From NCBI GenBank assembly GCA_021202495.1, contig JAJQCX010000178.1, positions 1-19,801 on the forward strand: a DNA stretch of 19,801 nt, written 5' to 3'. The notes beneath the pieces were generated by a model. The model saw only the letters and a list, made by a program, of their open reading frames with translations, made no database searches and was not told the origin of the DNA. This DNA is from Clostridia bacterium. GTDB lineage: Bacteria; Bacillota; Clostridia; UMGS1883. A program made the position numbers and the translations under genes. Below are positions 1 to 6,992 of this stretch, one piece after another (position 1 is the first letter of the stretch; each line of letters begins with the position of its first letter).

Positions 1-55
1 AAATCGCCTCCGCCTGATTATCTATAATATAGTTTAGCACGTTTTCCCCGATTTA
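1..55. repeat. 55-bp direct repeat, copy 1 (left)
   Basis: Bases 1-55 are identical to bases 1734-1788. Similarity continues with two mismatches to about base 63. The two copies are in the same orientation, 1733 bp apart, and flank the AAA-ATPase-like gene. This copy encodes the last ten codons and the stop of that gene. Read on the minus strand it ends with the same GGCGGAGGCGATTT ribosome-binding stretch that in copy 2 stands just before a start codon. It therefore looks like the 5' region of another gene lying left of the window. The repeat may start further left; the window edge cuts it. Confidence 0.9.
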
Positions 56-1731
56 ACAGGATATCCAACGCTTATCACACTGCACAGCTTTTTGCAAAAG
101 GCTATCCCGTAATGCTTTATGCTCTTCGGCTCTCTTGCGTTAAAATATTGGTTATAAAGCTGTGTATCGATTTGCTCGAGAGCCTTTTTTGCATCCGCAG
201 ACAAATCCTTTTCCGTTTTTGAATATTTAACCTCTATGATATACGCTTCCTCCGTGCGCAGATTAAACGCGGTAATATCCGGTCTGCCCATGCCCGCTTC
301 GCGGTTGGAAAGAACCTCCCAATCTTTTCTGCTGTTCAACATTCCCAAAAGCATTCCGTGATAGAAGGTTTCCTTATCCCCATACTTTCCGCCGTCAAGA
401 TAGCTTATTGATTTGCCCAGATTATAATTGAGGAGACGTTCCACAGTGCCCGCGTCACCCGCCGTAAGCGCTTCGAAAAATTCTTGTAATCCGTCCTCAC
501 TTTCGACAACCTTTTCCGCAAACCACTCGTTTATTTTCTTTATAAAAATATTTTTTACTTCACGGTTGGGAATACACAAATCGTAGGTATCGTCGTCATG
601 GAATCCTCTCTGCGTCAAATAGCCCGTGGTGAAAAGAATGCTCCAAATATTATCTATGTTTGATGTCATATCTCTGTACGTTAATTCCTGCACGAGCTCC
701 TTTCTGACCGTTCCGCCGTTTATCAAAACGGCAATCTGCTCGCGTGTTTGGGTGTCCGCCATTTCCGCAAAGTCCTTAATAATCCCGTTTTCACTCACGT
801 TCGCCCAATAATTTTTCGGTTTTTTATTTGAATTGTTAAGAAGCTGGTCGCAGTAATTTATCACGTCCCACGGGCAATAAATGCCGCTTTGCCCGATAAG
901 ATAGCCGTCGTACCAGTCCTTTGTTGTTTCGTAATACTCACCAAGACCAAGATAATCAAGAAGCTCGCGAACCTCGCTGTCGGTGAAGCCGAATCTTTCA
1001 TCACATTGATCATCAAGCAATGTGTACAGCTTCGGATTATTCAAGTCCGAAAAAATGCTTTCCTTAGATACGCGCATACAGCCCGTTAGAACGCCAAAAA
1101 AGAGCGATTCATTCGATTTTAACGCATAGCCGAAAATCTGACGTATCAGCTTTACCATTTCATCATAGTAACCGTTTTCGTATGCCTTTTGCAGCGGTGC
1201 GTCGTATTCATCAATCAATATAATAACCTTTTTGCCGTAATGCTTGCAGAGCATATCGCTTAGCTGCATCAAGCTTGCATCCAAATTGCCGCTGCCCACA
1301 CACAGCTTCTTTAAATTTTCGGCATCTCTGATACTCAGTTTATCGCTGTTAAGTAAAAATTCAAAGCTGTCCGCAAGTCGCATGATTTGCTCCCACAAAT
1401 TTTTCACAGCCACACCAAATGTTTCGCCCATCACCTGCTTCAGCGAAATTGAAATCACCGGAAACTGCCCCATATACTTTTCGCAAAGCTCGGTTTCTTT
1501 TGAAATTTCCAACCCGTCAAAAAGGCTTTTGTCCGTACCAATCTCAAAAAAGTATTTGAGCATACTCATGTTCATGCTTTTGCCAAAGCGGCGCGGACGC
1601 GTGAAAAGATTGACTTCGCCCCAGTTTTCCAGAAGATCCTTTATCAGTCCCGTCTTATCAATATAATAAAAATCATTGACACGCAGCTTTTTAAAATCGT
1701 CTATACCTATCGGCATCCTTTTCCTTGTCAT
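34..1731 (-). CDS. AAA-ATPase-like protein with C-terminal PD-(D/E)XK nuclease-like domain
   Basis: The protein has 565 residues. The N-terminal half matches the AAA-ATPase-like family (Pfam PF09820 type): the opening MPIGIDDFKKLR and YIDKT, a modified P-loop RPRRFGKS (45-52), a Walker B-like stretch ILIDEYDAPL (171-180) and the family block RVSKESIFSDLNN (220-232). The C-terminal domain resembles PDDEXK_9 (PF08011), with GRPDI (482-486) and IIEVKYSK (498-505), which would supply the D, E and K of a PD-(D/E)XK site. The start has GGAGG eight bases upstream. The family is common and often multicopy in gut Clostridia and Bacteroidetes. Its role is not established; a defence or mobile-element function is only a guess. 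The gene reads through into the left copy of the 55-bp repeat, so its last ten residues come from repeat DNA. Family identity is firm, activity is inferred. Confidence 0.88.
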   Translation of the reverse strand: MTRKRMPIGIDDFKKLRVNDFYYIDKTGLIKDLLENWGEVNLFTRPRRFGKSMNMSMLKYFFEIGTDKSLFDGLEISKETELCEKYMGQFPVISISLKQVMGETFGVAVKNLWEQIMRLADSFEFLLNSDKLSIRDAENLKKLCVGSGNLDASLMQLSDMLCKHYGKKVIILIDEYDAPLQKAYENGYYDEMVKLIRQIFGYALKSNESLFFGVLTGCMRVSKESIFSDLNNPKLYTLLDDQCDERFGFTDSEVRELLDYLGLGEYYETTKDWYDGYLIGQSGIYCPWDVINYCDQLLNNSNKKPKNYWANVSENGIIKDFAEMADTQTREQIAVLINGGTVRKELVQELTYRDMTSNIDNIWSILFTTGYLTQRGFHDDDTYDLCIPNREVKNIFIKKINEWFAEKVVESEDGLQEFFEALTAGDAGTVERLLNYNLGKSISYLDGGKYGDKETFYHGMLLGMLNSRKDWEVLSNREAGMGRPDITAFNLRTEEAYIIEVKYSKTEKDLSADAKKALEQIDTQLYNQYFNAREPKSIKHYGIAFCKKLCSVISVGYPVKSGKTC

Positions 1732-1733
1732 TC

Positions 1734-1788
1734 AAATCGCCTCCGCCTGATTATCTATAATATAGTTTAGCACGTTTTCCCCGATTTA
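1734..1788. repeat. 55-bp direct repeat, copy 2 (right)
   Basis: This is the perfect partner of bases 1-55. It lies directly upstream of the AAA-ATPase-like start codon and contains its ribosome binding site and probable -10 region, so it is that gene's 5' control region. Confidence 0.9.
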
Positions 1789-1792
1789 GCAA
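1764..1792 (-). promoter_or_regulatory. Probable promoter of the AAA-ATPase-like gene
   Basis: On the minus strand TTGCTA (1787-1792) and TAAACT (1764-1769) are separated by 17 bases; each matches four of six consensus bases. The -10 lies in the 55-bp repeat, while the last bases of the -35 lie just outside it. In the left copy the corresponding -35 reads CTGTTA, so that copy may be weaker. An alternative -10, TATTAT, lies slightly downstream. Confidence 0.4.
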
Positions 1793-1850
1793 GATAATTG
1801 ATTGAATTTTCCGGGTAATATCGCTCGTCTTTCATTTCAAAAATCCCTCA

Positions 1851-1882
1851 TATAAAAACGGCGCGGTCTTTCGACCGCGCCG
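1851..1882 (-). terminator. Intrinsic terminator of the S-layer gene
   Basis: A perfect 10-bp GC-rich stem (arms 1859-1868 and 1873-1882) reads CGGCGCGGTC, GAAA loop, GACCGCGCCG on the minus strand, followed by TTTTTATA. It lies 45 bases after the S-layer stop codon and before the AAA-ATPase-like promoter, so it separates the two transcription units. Confidence 0.92.
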
Positions 1883-1883
1883 C

Positions 1884-1899
1884 ACTGCCTTTCGGCAGT
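1884..1899 (-). other. Second small hairpin before the terminator
   Basis: A 6-bp stem, ACTGCC and GGCAGT, is closed by a GAAA tetraloop on the minus strand and sits one base from the main terminator stem. A third weak inverted repeat (TCAATTG at 1907-1913, CAATTGA at 1921-1927) abuts the stop codon. Stacked hairpins here could protect the 3' end of an abundant mRNA; that function is inferred. Confidence 0.65.
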
Positions 1900-1927
1900 T
1901 TATTGTTCAATTGTCAATCGCAATTGA

Positions 1928-4783
1928 TTACTCGTCATAACCCTTGTAGATTACAACATCCGTAACTTCGTCTTCTGCGTCTTCAACAGTCTTGATGAAT
2001 ACGTAGAGCGGATTCGATACAGACTTCTTAACGGAAGCGCTCGAGCCCTTCGTTACCGTGATGGAGTTGCCTGTCTTTTCAACTACAGTGTAGTTGCAGC
2101 CCTCGTCAGCGGGAACATACATTTCCTCGATATCCTCGATTTCATCATCAGTGATTTCATCGGTTCTGATGTCGGAAATTCTGAAGTAGCTGCTCTTCTT
2201 CTCAACTACCCAACCTGCTGCGATGTTTACATCGTCGTCAGAGGGAGTAAGAACGATCTTGTCTGTTTCGCTCTGGATTGTACCAAGGCTATCCTCGTTA
2301 GCGTCGAAGAGAACGTATACATTCTCAGCAAGACCTGCTGTATTGGTCGAGTAGATAATTACATTACCTTTCTCAATCTCAGCGAGCGGATCCTGATCCT
2401 CATCGGGGTCAACAACTACGGAAACAGTCGAACCTGCAACCATACCTGTGAGCTTCCATGTGTCATCGTCGCCGTTCGTAACCTGAGAAGTCTTTGTAAC
2501 AACCATTACAGGAGCCTCGGGATCGAATGCTGTCTTAGCGTCTGTTGTAACAAGTGCGTCGATGTTGTCAAGGTCCTTACCATAAGCCTTGAAGCTGTAG
2601 GAAGAATCGTCAACAAAGATGTTGCCAACCGTCGAAGCCGTTACTGCGTCTTCAAGGTCATCCTCATCGGTATCGATGTTGAATACTACGATATCGGAGG
2701 GAAGCGTGTATGTGCCGTATGTGCCTCTCGACTCAGAATATGTTCTGTCCTCGTCTTCAGCATCGTTCTCATACTTGGTGTACTCGTTGAAATCATCTGC
2801 GCCCGGAAGATAAATCTTCTTTACCTTGCCTGTGGAGTCAAGGTCAAGCTTGATGATGCTGCCGTCCAGAGTATCCTCGAACTGCGAAATGTAAGCCCAA
2901 GCCTCATCGTCGTCAAGGTCATCATAGAACGAACCGTCGGAATCGTATACGTCAACCTTTGTTGTCTTAAGAGTGAGAACCTCGATGGAACCTGTGTGGG
3001 TTACAACCTTGATGAGGTACTCGATGTCGCCGAAGTCGCCTTCGTTTTCACTAGCATCGATAATGTAGTAGTAGTCAGCGCTTGCGATGGAGTTAACGTC
3101 ATCAGCATAAGCAATCTTACCGAATGCATTGATGTAGAATACGCCTTCGTCACCTGCGGAGAGGTCATCTTCGTCAACATAGTCTGTGTATGTGCTGATC
3201 TTGTACTCGTTGCCGTTGATTGTGTACTCGTCGTCGTCAACTTCGTCAATTGTACCTTCGATAATCGTGGAGGATACATAGAGCGTAAGAACTGTCTGAG
3301 AATCGTCAAGAACGGTTACAGTGTCGCCTTCCTGAATTTCGCTGAATTCAACGATTTCGCCGTCTCTGATGATTGTGATGAGGTTCTCATCATAATCAAG
3401 CTCAAGACCTTCGCCTTCCATACCTTCAAGATAGAGGTCGTCAAGGTCGATGCTGTCAACAACAAATTCCTGACCGTTGTCGGAGTAAATGTTTACAATA
3501 ACATACTCAAAGTCGCCGTCGGAGTCGTTGTCGATGAATGTTACATCGTCAACACCGAGATCCTCAAGTGTTTCGAAAGCAAAGTCAGTTGCTACGGAAT
3601 CATCATAATCGTCTCTGAGGAAGCCGTTGATGATGATGTTGTCAACCTGTTCAAGCTCGTCGTCGCTTGCATAGTAGCCCTTGATCGTGTTTTCCAACTT
3701 AGCCTTGGATGTGGTCTTAGCGCTGTCGCTCTTGTAGTATACAACTGTACCTACCAAACCTGCGTCGCCCTCGGAGATCTCCCAGTTGGTGTTATCCGTT
3801 GCAAAGAGGTCGACGTCAACAACAGTTGTCGAGTTTCTGCCGGACTTCTCAGCTACTGCGAAGATAGCGTCGTTTCCGTCATCATCTTCACCAGCATAAG
3901 CAACTACGGTGTAGCCGAGGAATGTAGCAGCGTCTGTCTGGTTTGCAACGAAGGAGTAGCGGTCGCCTGCCGGATAATCCGTGCTGGTGTTGCCCTCGTC
4001 TTCTGCATAGTTCTTTGTAACAACGATGTCGATCATTCTGTCGTCGTCGATATCATAGTCGGGATCAGAGATGTAGGTGCTTACTACAACACCGTCAACC
4101 TTTTCCATCTCAAGGTATTCGGAAAGGATTGTCTTACCTTCCTGAACAGACCATGTGCCGCCGTTGATACCGGTTGTCCACTCTGTCTGGTCCATGAGCT
4201 CGATTTCAAGAGCGTTGTAAACAAGCTTTGCAACAGTTGCTCTCGAAGCTGCCTGACCTACTGTACCGGAAACGCCCTTAACAAGACCGATCTTGTTGTT
4301 GGCAGCGATTGCAAGATAACCTGTGGGGTAGTCGCCCGCAGCCGTTGCAGCCGGCTCATAGCCGAGTGCGCAAACGAGCATCTTAACAACCTGCTCATAA
4401 GTTACGTTGTCGTTGGGAGCGAACGTGCCGTCGCCCATACCGTTGATAATGCCTGCTTCCCAAGCCTTGTTTACATAGCCGGAGAACCAGTCGCTCGCGG
4501 AAACGTCCGTGAATGTGGAGTCGCCCTGCTCGATGTTGTCATCCATACCAAGCATACGAACCATGATTGTAGCCGTCTCTGCTCTTGTAATTGTTTCGTC
4601 GGGTCTGAAAGTACCGTCTTCATAACCTGTGATAATTCCGAGGTTAGAAAGAAGGTTTACCGCGTCTGCATAGCTCGCAGTGGAAGCCACGTCGGAAAAG
4701 TCTTTAGCATATGCGATGCATCCGAAGCTTGCGATCATAGCTACTGCAATAACCAGTGCAAGAACCTTTTTGAGATTGTTCAT
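1928..4783 (-). CDS. S-layer homology (SLH) domain surface protein
   Basis: The protein has 951 residues. Residues 1-26 form a signal peptide ending AYA before KDFSDV. Three SLH repeats follow (about 27-75, 90-138 and 149-195), marked by FSDV, GYEDGTFRPDETITRAE, FTDVSASDWF and GDGTFAPNDNVTYEQ. In this family three SLH repeats bind pyruvylated secondary cell-wall polymer. The remaining 750 residues are very rich in Asp and Glu, low in Cys, and match nothing I recognise; they probably form the exposed lattice or scaffold. The start is fixed by TAAGGAGG ten bases upstream. Codon use differs from the neighbours: arginine is mostly AGA, with GCA, GTT, ACT and CTT frequent, whereas the ABC gene uses CGC and GCG. 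That fits very high expression. Two candidate promoters and a strong terminator frame it as a single-gene unit. It could be the main S-layer protein or an abundant SLH-anchored protein. Confidence 0.93.
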   Translation of the reverse strand: MNNLKKVLALVIAVAMIASFGCIAYAKDFSDVASTASYADAVNLLSNLGIITGYEDGTFRPDETITRAETATIMVRMLGMDDNIEQGDSTFTDVSASDWFSGYVNKAWEAGIINGMGDGTFAPNDNVTYEQVVKMLVCALGYEPAATAAGDYPTGYLAIAANNKIGLVKGVSGTVGQAASRATVAKLVYNALEIELMDQTEWTTGINGGTWSVQEGKTILSEYLEMEKVDGVVVSTYISDPDYDIDDDRMIDIVVTKNYAEDEGNTSTDYPAGDRYSFVANQTDAATFLGYTVVAYAGEDDDGNDAIFAVAEKSGRNSTTVVDVDLFATDNTNWEISEGDAGLVGTVVYYKSDSAKTTSKAKLENTIKGYYASDDELEQVDNIIINGFLRDDYDDSVATDFAFETLEDLGVDDVTFIDNDSDGDFEYVIVNIYSDNGQEFVVDSIDLDDLYLEGMEGEGLELDYDENLITIIRDGEIVEFSEIQEGDTVTVLDDSQTVLTLYVSSTIIEGTIDEVDDDEYTINGNEYKISTYTDYVDEDDLSAGDEGVFYINAFGKIAYADDVNSIASADYYYIIDASENEGDFGDIEYLIKVVTHTGSIEVLTLKTTKVDVYDSDGSFYDDLDDDEAWAYISQFEDTLDGSIIKLDLDSTGKVKKIYLPGADDFNEYTKYENDAEDEDRTYSESRGTYGTYTLPSDIVVFNIDTDEDDLEDAVTASTVGNIFVDDSSYSFKAYGKDLDNIDALVTTDAKTAFDPEAPVMVVTKTSQVTNGDDDTWKLTGMVAGSTVSVVVDPDEDQDPLAEIEKGNVIIYSTNTAGLAENVYVLFDANEDSLGTIQSETDKIVLTPSDDDVNIAAGWVVEKKSSYFRISDIRTDEITDDEIEDIEEMYVPADEGCNYTVVEKTGNSITVTKGSSASVKKSVSNPLYVFIKTVEDAEDEVTDVVIYKGYDE

Positions 4784-4872
4784 ATCTCAAATCCTCCTTA
4801 AAAAAATTTTTGTGAAAGCAAATCATGTTTTCGGCACAAGACAACCGCTTTCAATGAAGCCCCGCGCCTCGA

Positions 4873-4888
4873 CAGGATTCGCATCCTG
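4873..4888 (-). other. Hairpin at the 5' end of the S-layer mRNA
   Basis: On the minus strand CAGGAT and ATCCTG pair around a GCGA (GNRA-type) tetraloop. The predicted start of the proximal promoter is near 4893, so the hairpin would begin about five bases into the transcript, followed by a roughly 90-base leader. Such 5'-terminal stems are known to lengthen mRNA life in other abundant transcripts; here that role is inferred. Confidence 0.6.
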
Positions 4889-4899
4889 ACTATGGTGTG

Positions 4900-4928
4900 A
4901 TTATAGCACCGAAAATTCCGTTCGTCAA
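4900..4928 (-). promoter_or_regulatory. Proximal promoter of the S-layer gene
   Basis: On the minus strand TTGACG (4923-4928) is followed after exactly 17 bases by a perfect TATAAT (4900-4905). The predicted transcript starts near 4893, giving a leader of about 110 bases before the start codon. Confidence 0.85.
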
Positions 4929-4943
4929 CGGGTTTGTTTCATC

Positions 4944-4972
4944 TGTAATCAAACTGTAAAAAACCGATTACA
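4944..4972 (-). promoter_or_regulatory. TGTAA/TTACA repeats upstream of the proximal S-layer promoter
   Basis: On the minus strand TTACAG occurs twice 11 bases apart (4943-4948 and 4954-4959), and GATTACA/TGTAATC form a 7-bp inverted repeat (4944-4950 and 4966-4972). The group ends 14 bases upstream of the -35. The 11-base phasing puts both copies on one helix face and resembles PhoP-type direct repeats, but the match is imperfect. No regulator is assigned. Confidence 0.35.
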
Positions 4973-5022
4973 TCCGTAACAATTCGCCCTAAAGACGCAA
5001 TCTCCGCGCTTTCATCAATCAT

Positions 5023-5051
5023 ATTTTAATCCGCTCCGCCCCAAAAGTCAA
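5023..5051 (-). promoter_or_regulatory. Distal promoter of the S-layer gene
   Basis: On the minus strand TTGACT (5046-5051) and TAAAAT (5023-5028) are separated by exactly 17 bases; both hexamers match five of six consensus bases. It would give a leader of about 230 bases that runs through the proximal promoter. Together they make a two-promoter control region in the 407-base gap between the S-layer and ABC genes. Confidence 0.65.
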
Positions 5052-5065
5052 CCCGGATAACCGTT

Positions 5066-5095
5066 TTGTAACAATGGTTTAATCTTTGTCACAAA
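5066..5095. promoter_or_regulatory. Pair of TTGTnACAA palindromes, possible operator
   Basis: TTGT-A-ACAA (5066-5074) and TTTGT-C-ACAAA (5085-5095) have centres exactly 20 bases apart, about two helical turns. They lie 15 bases upstream of the distal S-layer -35. This is a plausible binding site for a dimeric activator or repressor; the regulator is unknown. Confidence 0.35.
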
Positions 5096-5133
5096 TCCAC
5101 AGGTTCTGTGATAAAAAATTCGCATATTATACG

Positions 5134-5160
5134 CAAAAACCGCGCCATGCGCGGTTTTTG
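5134..5160 (-). terminator. Intrinsic terminator of the ABC transporter gene
   Basis: A perfect 12-bp stem (5134-5145 and 5149-5160) has arms CAAAAACCGCGC and GCGCGGTTTTTG around a three-base loop. It is U-rich on both strands, so it could work in either direction. It begins 30 bases after the ABC stop codon. Confidence 0.9.
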
Positions 5161-5171
5161 TTCCGCAACTT

Positions 5172-5190
5172 CACACTCCACACTCCACTC
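5172..5190. repeat. Short CACACTC tandem repeat
   Basis: Two full copies of CACACTC and a partial CACTC lie between the ABC stop codon and its terminator. It is a minor simple repeat; no function is seen. Confidence 0.5.
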
Positions 5191-6840
5191 TCAACACTGC
5201 TCACTGATACTCCCGTCCTTCAGCCACAGCACCCGATCGCAAAAATCAAAAACTCTCTTCCTGTGCGTAATTATCAGCACGGTTTTATCCTTATCCCCAC
5301 GCAGCGATTTCAAAAGCTCAATCTCCGTTTCCTCGTCGAGTGCGCTCGTCGCCTCGTCGAGCAGCAGCACAGGGGCGGAGCGTGCAAGCGCACGAGCCAC
5401 CGCAACGCGCTGTATTTGCCCTTCGGAAAGCCCTGTTCCCTTTTCGCCCAAAAGCGAATCGTATCCCTCCGGCATCGCGTCTATAACATCCGCAATTTGT
5501 GCGCGTTCCGCCGCATTTTTTATCTCGTTGTCGCTCAAATCCGCGTAAAACGCGATATTTTTTCCGACCGAGCCCGATATTAACATATTTCCCTGCGGCA
5601 CATAGCCGAAAAGCGCGCGCGTCGCGGGAGAGATTTCAACCGCTCCGTCCTCGGTTTCAATGTAAAGCCTGCCCTCCGTAGGCTTCGTGAGGCTCAAAAG
5701 CAGCCGCACAAGCGTCGATTTTCCGCCGCCGCTTATCCCCGCAAGAGCGACAAATTCGCCCTTTTTAATTTCAAAATTCACCTCTCTCAAAACCTCTTCG
5801 CTGTCGTAGGAAAAGCTCAGATGCTCCGCTCTTATCGCGCGCATTTTGCCATAAATCTCGCCCGCGTCAAACCGCTCTCTTTCATCCTCCGGCAAATCCT
5901 CCAATTCAAGCACCCGTTCCGCCGAGGCGAGCATATTCTGATAACTCATCATCAGATTGCCCATCGAACGCAAGGGCGACTGCACCTGGTTTACAAGCTG
6001 CACCATCGCCGTGAACGAGCCGAAGCTCATGCCGCGCGTCAGCTTGAACGCGCCCCAAATGACAGCGAAGGCATAGCTTCCGGTAAAAAGCAAAAATATG
6101 CTCACGTTTGATATTAAGCTCCACGAATTGCGCTTTATCCTAAGGCGCATCGTTTCCTTGTGTATCTCCCGCGCCTCGCCAAGTGCGCCGTCCTCGTTGC
6201 CGAACGCCTTGAGCACCGTCATATTCTGTACCGATTCCGTCATAAACGCCAGCGATTTTCCCTCCGAGGTCTGCACCGCCTTGTGAAACTGCTTCATTTT
6301 TTTGCTGTACAATCTTCCCAAAATGAAAATGACGGGACCGCAGACGCAGAGTATCACCGCAAACTGCCAATCAATTCCGAAAAGGACAATCAGCGCCCCG
6401 ACAATGCGCGTCGCAAGCATTACGCCGTTGGGCAAAATGTTCATCACGCCGCCCGCAATCACCGACGAGTCGTTTCTTATTCTATTCATAATGTCGCCCG
6501 AATGATACTGTGAAGCCTGGCTCCAATCCTTATGCAAAACAGTCTGAAACGCCCTTTCACGGAAATGCATTTCAAGCTTGCCGCCATAGGCAACCTTCAT
6601 TCTGCTGTTTAAAACGCGCAAAATTATCTCAATCACGATAAGGCCCGCAAGCTTTGCCGCCTCGGTTATAAATTCGCCGCCCTTTCCCGAAACCGCGCTG
6701 TCGATAACCCCCTGCGACAAAAGTGCAAAAAGAATGCTGCACACCGACATCAGCATTTCAACGACAATCAAAACAAAAAGCGGCGCATACAAAAACCGCA
6801 CCTCGCTGACAATCCACCTCAATGCCCTGTTGTTTTTCAT
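5191..6840 (-). CDS. ABC exporter half-transporter (fused membrane and ATPase domains)
   Basis: The protein has 549 residues. About residues 15-300 form the exporter-type transmembrane domain, with hydrophobic segments near 18-42, 64-76, 142-178 and 245-270. About 335-545 form the nucleotide-binding domain. Visible motifs are Walker A GISGGGKST (368-376), Q-loop YVPQGN (Q416), signature LSEGQ (471-475, Glu in place of the usual second Gly), Walker B VLLLDE (491-496), D-loop SALDE and H-loop ITHR (H526). Such half-transporters act as dimers and usually export lipids, peptides or drugs; the substrate cannot be told. It is a single-gene unit with its own promoter and terminator, so a homodimer is likely unless a partner is encoded elsewhere. 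GGAGG lies nine bases before the ATG. It is not an importer of the kind that would serve the neighbouring sugar genes. Confidence 0.92.
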   Translation of the reverse strand: MKNNRALRWIVSEVRFLYAPLFVLIVVEMLMSVCSILFALLSQGVIDSAVSGKGGEFITEAAKLAGLIVIEIILRVLNSRMKVAYGGKLEMHFRERAFQTVLHKDWSQASQYHSGDIMNRIRNDSSVIAGGVMNILPNGVMLATRIVGALIVLFGIDWQFAVILCVCGPVIFILGRLYSKKMKQFHKAVQTSEGKSLAFMTESVQNMTVLKAFGNEDGALGEAREIHKETMRLRIKRNSWSLISNVSIFLLFTGSYAFAVIWGAFKLTRGMSFGSFTAMVQLVNQVQSPLRSMGNLMMSYQNMLASAERVLELEDLPEDERERFDAGEIYGKMRAIRAEHLSFSYDSEEVLREVNFEIKKGEFVALAGISGGGKSTLVRLLLSLTKPTEGRLYIETEDGAVEISPATRALFGYVPQGNMLISGSVGKNIAFYADLSDNEIKNAAERAQIADVIDAMPEGYDSLLGEKGTGLSEGQIQRVAVARALARSAPVLLLDEATSALDEETEIELLKSLRGDKDKTVLIITHRKRVFDFCDRVLWLKDGSISEQC

Positions 6841-6880
6841 AAACTCCCGCCTCCGGAATATGCTTACCCTATTATTATAG

Positions 6881-6898
6881 TAGAAATCGATTTTTCTA
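6881..6898. promoter_or_regulatory. Inverted repeat over the start of the ABC transcript, possible operator
   Basis: TAGAAA (6881-6886) and TTTCTA (6893-6898) flank a six-base centre, and the AT-rich flanks extend the symmetry imperfectly. It lies directly downstream of the -10 and covers the predicted start site. A repressor bound there would block the promoter. No regulator gene is nearby. Confidence 0.4.
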
Positions 6899-6899
6899 T

Positions 6900-6928
6900 A
6901 TTATATATCTCACGCTTTGCTTTGTCAA
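6900..6928 (-). promoter_or_regulatory. Consensus promoter of the ABC transporter gene
   Basis: On the minus strand a perfect TTGACA (6923-6928) and a perfect TATAAT (6900-6905) are separated by exactly 17 bases. The predicted start is near 6893, about 53 bases before the ATG. A promoter this strong on a transporter gene suggests that it is kept off by a repressor. Confidence 0.92.
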
Positions 6929-6936
6929 TCACAACG

Positions 6937-6966
6937 CAAAAACACGCTGTCCAAAGCGTGTTTTTG
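6937..6966 (-). terminator. Intrinsic terminator of the GH43-type gene
   Basis: A perfect 12-bp stem (6937-6948 and 6955-6966) has arms CAAAAACACGCT and AGCGTGTTTTTG and a six-base loop. It begins 26 bases after the GH43 stop codon and sits just before the ABC promoter. Confidence 0.9.
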
Positions 6967-6992
6967 TAAAATTATTCAACCGTAAATCTCTG

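Noticed and set aside
4700..4783. Lipoprotein signal (Cys at residue 22) in the SLH protein.
   Set aside because: The bases before Cys (SFG) do not form a good lipobox, and AYA before KDF is a good signal peptidase I site.
2996..4801. A 601-codon open frame on the plus strand opposite the S-layer gene.
   Set aside because: The opposite strand has a signal peptide, three SLH repeats and a strong ribosome binding site. The plus frame has an unnatural Val/Cys-rich composition that mirrors the Asp/Glu codons of the real gene.
4934..4949. TGTTTCATCTG near 4938 as a second parS site.
   Set aside because: Only the left half matches; the right half lacks GTGAAACA.
5091..5110. Possible DnaA box in ATCCACAGG.
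   Set aside because: It matches only part of TTATCCACA and is isolated; no cluster was seen anywhere in the window.
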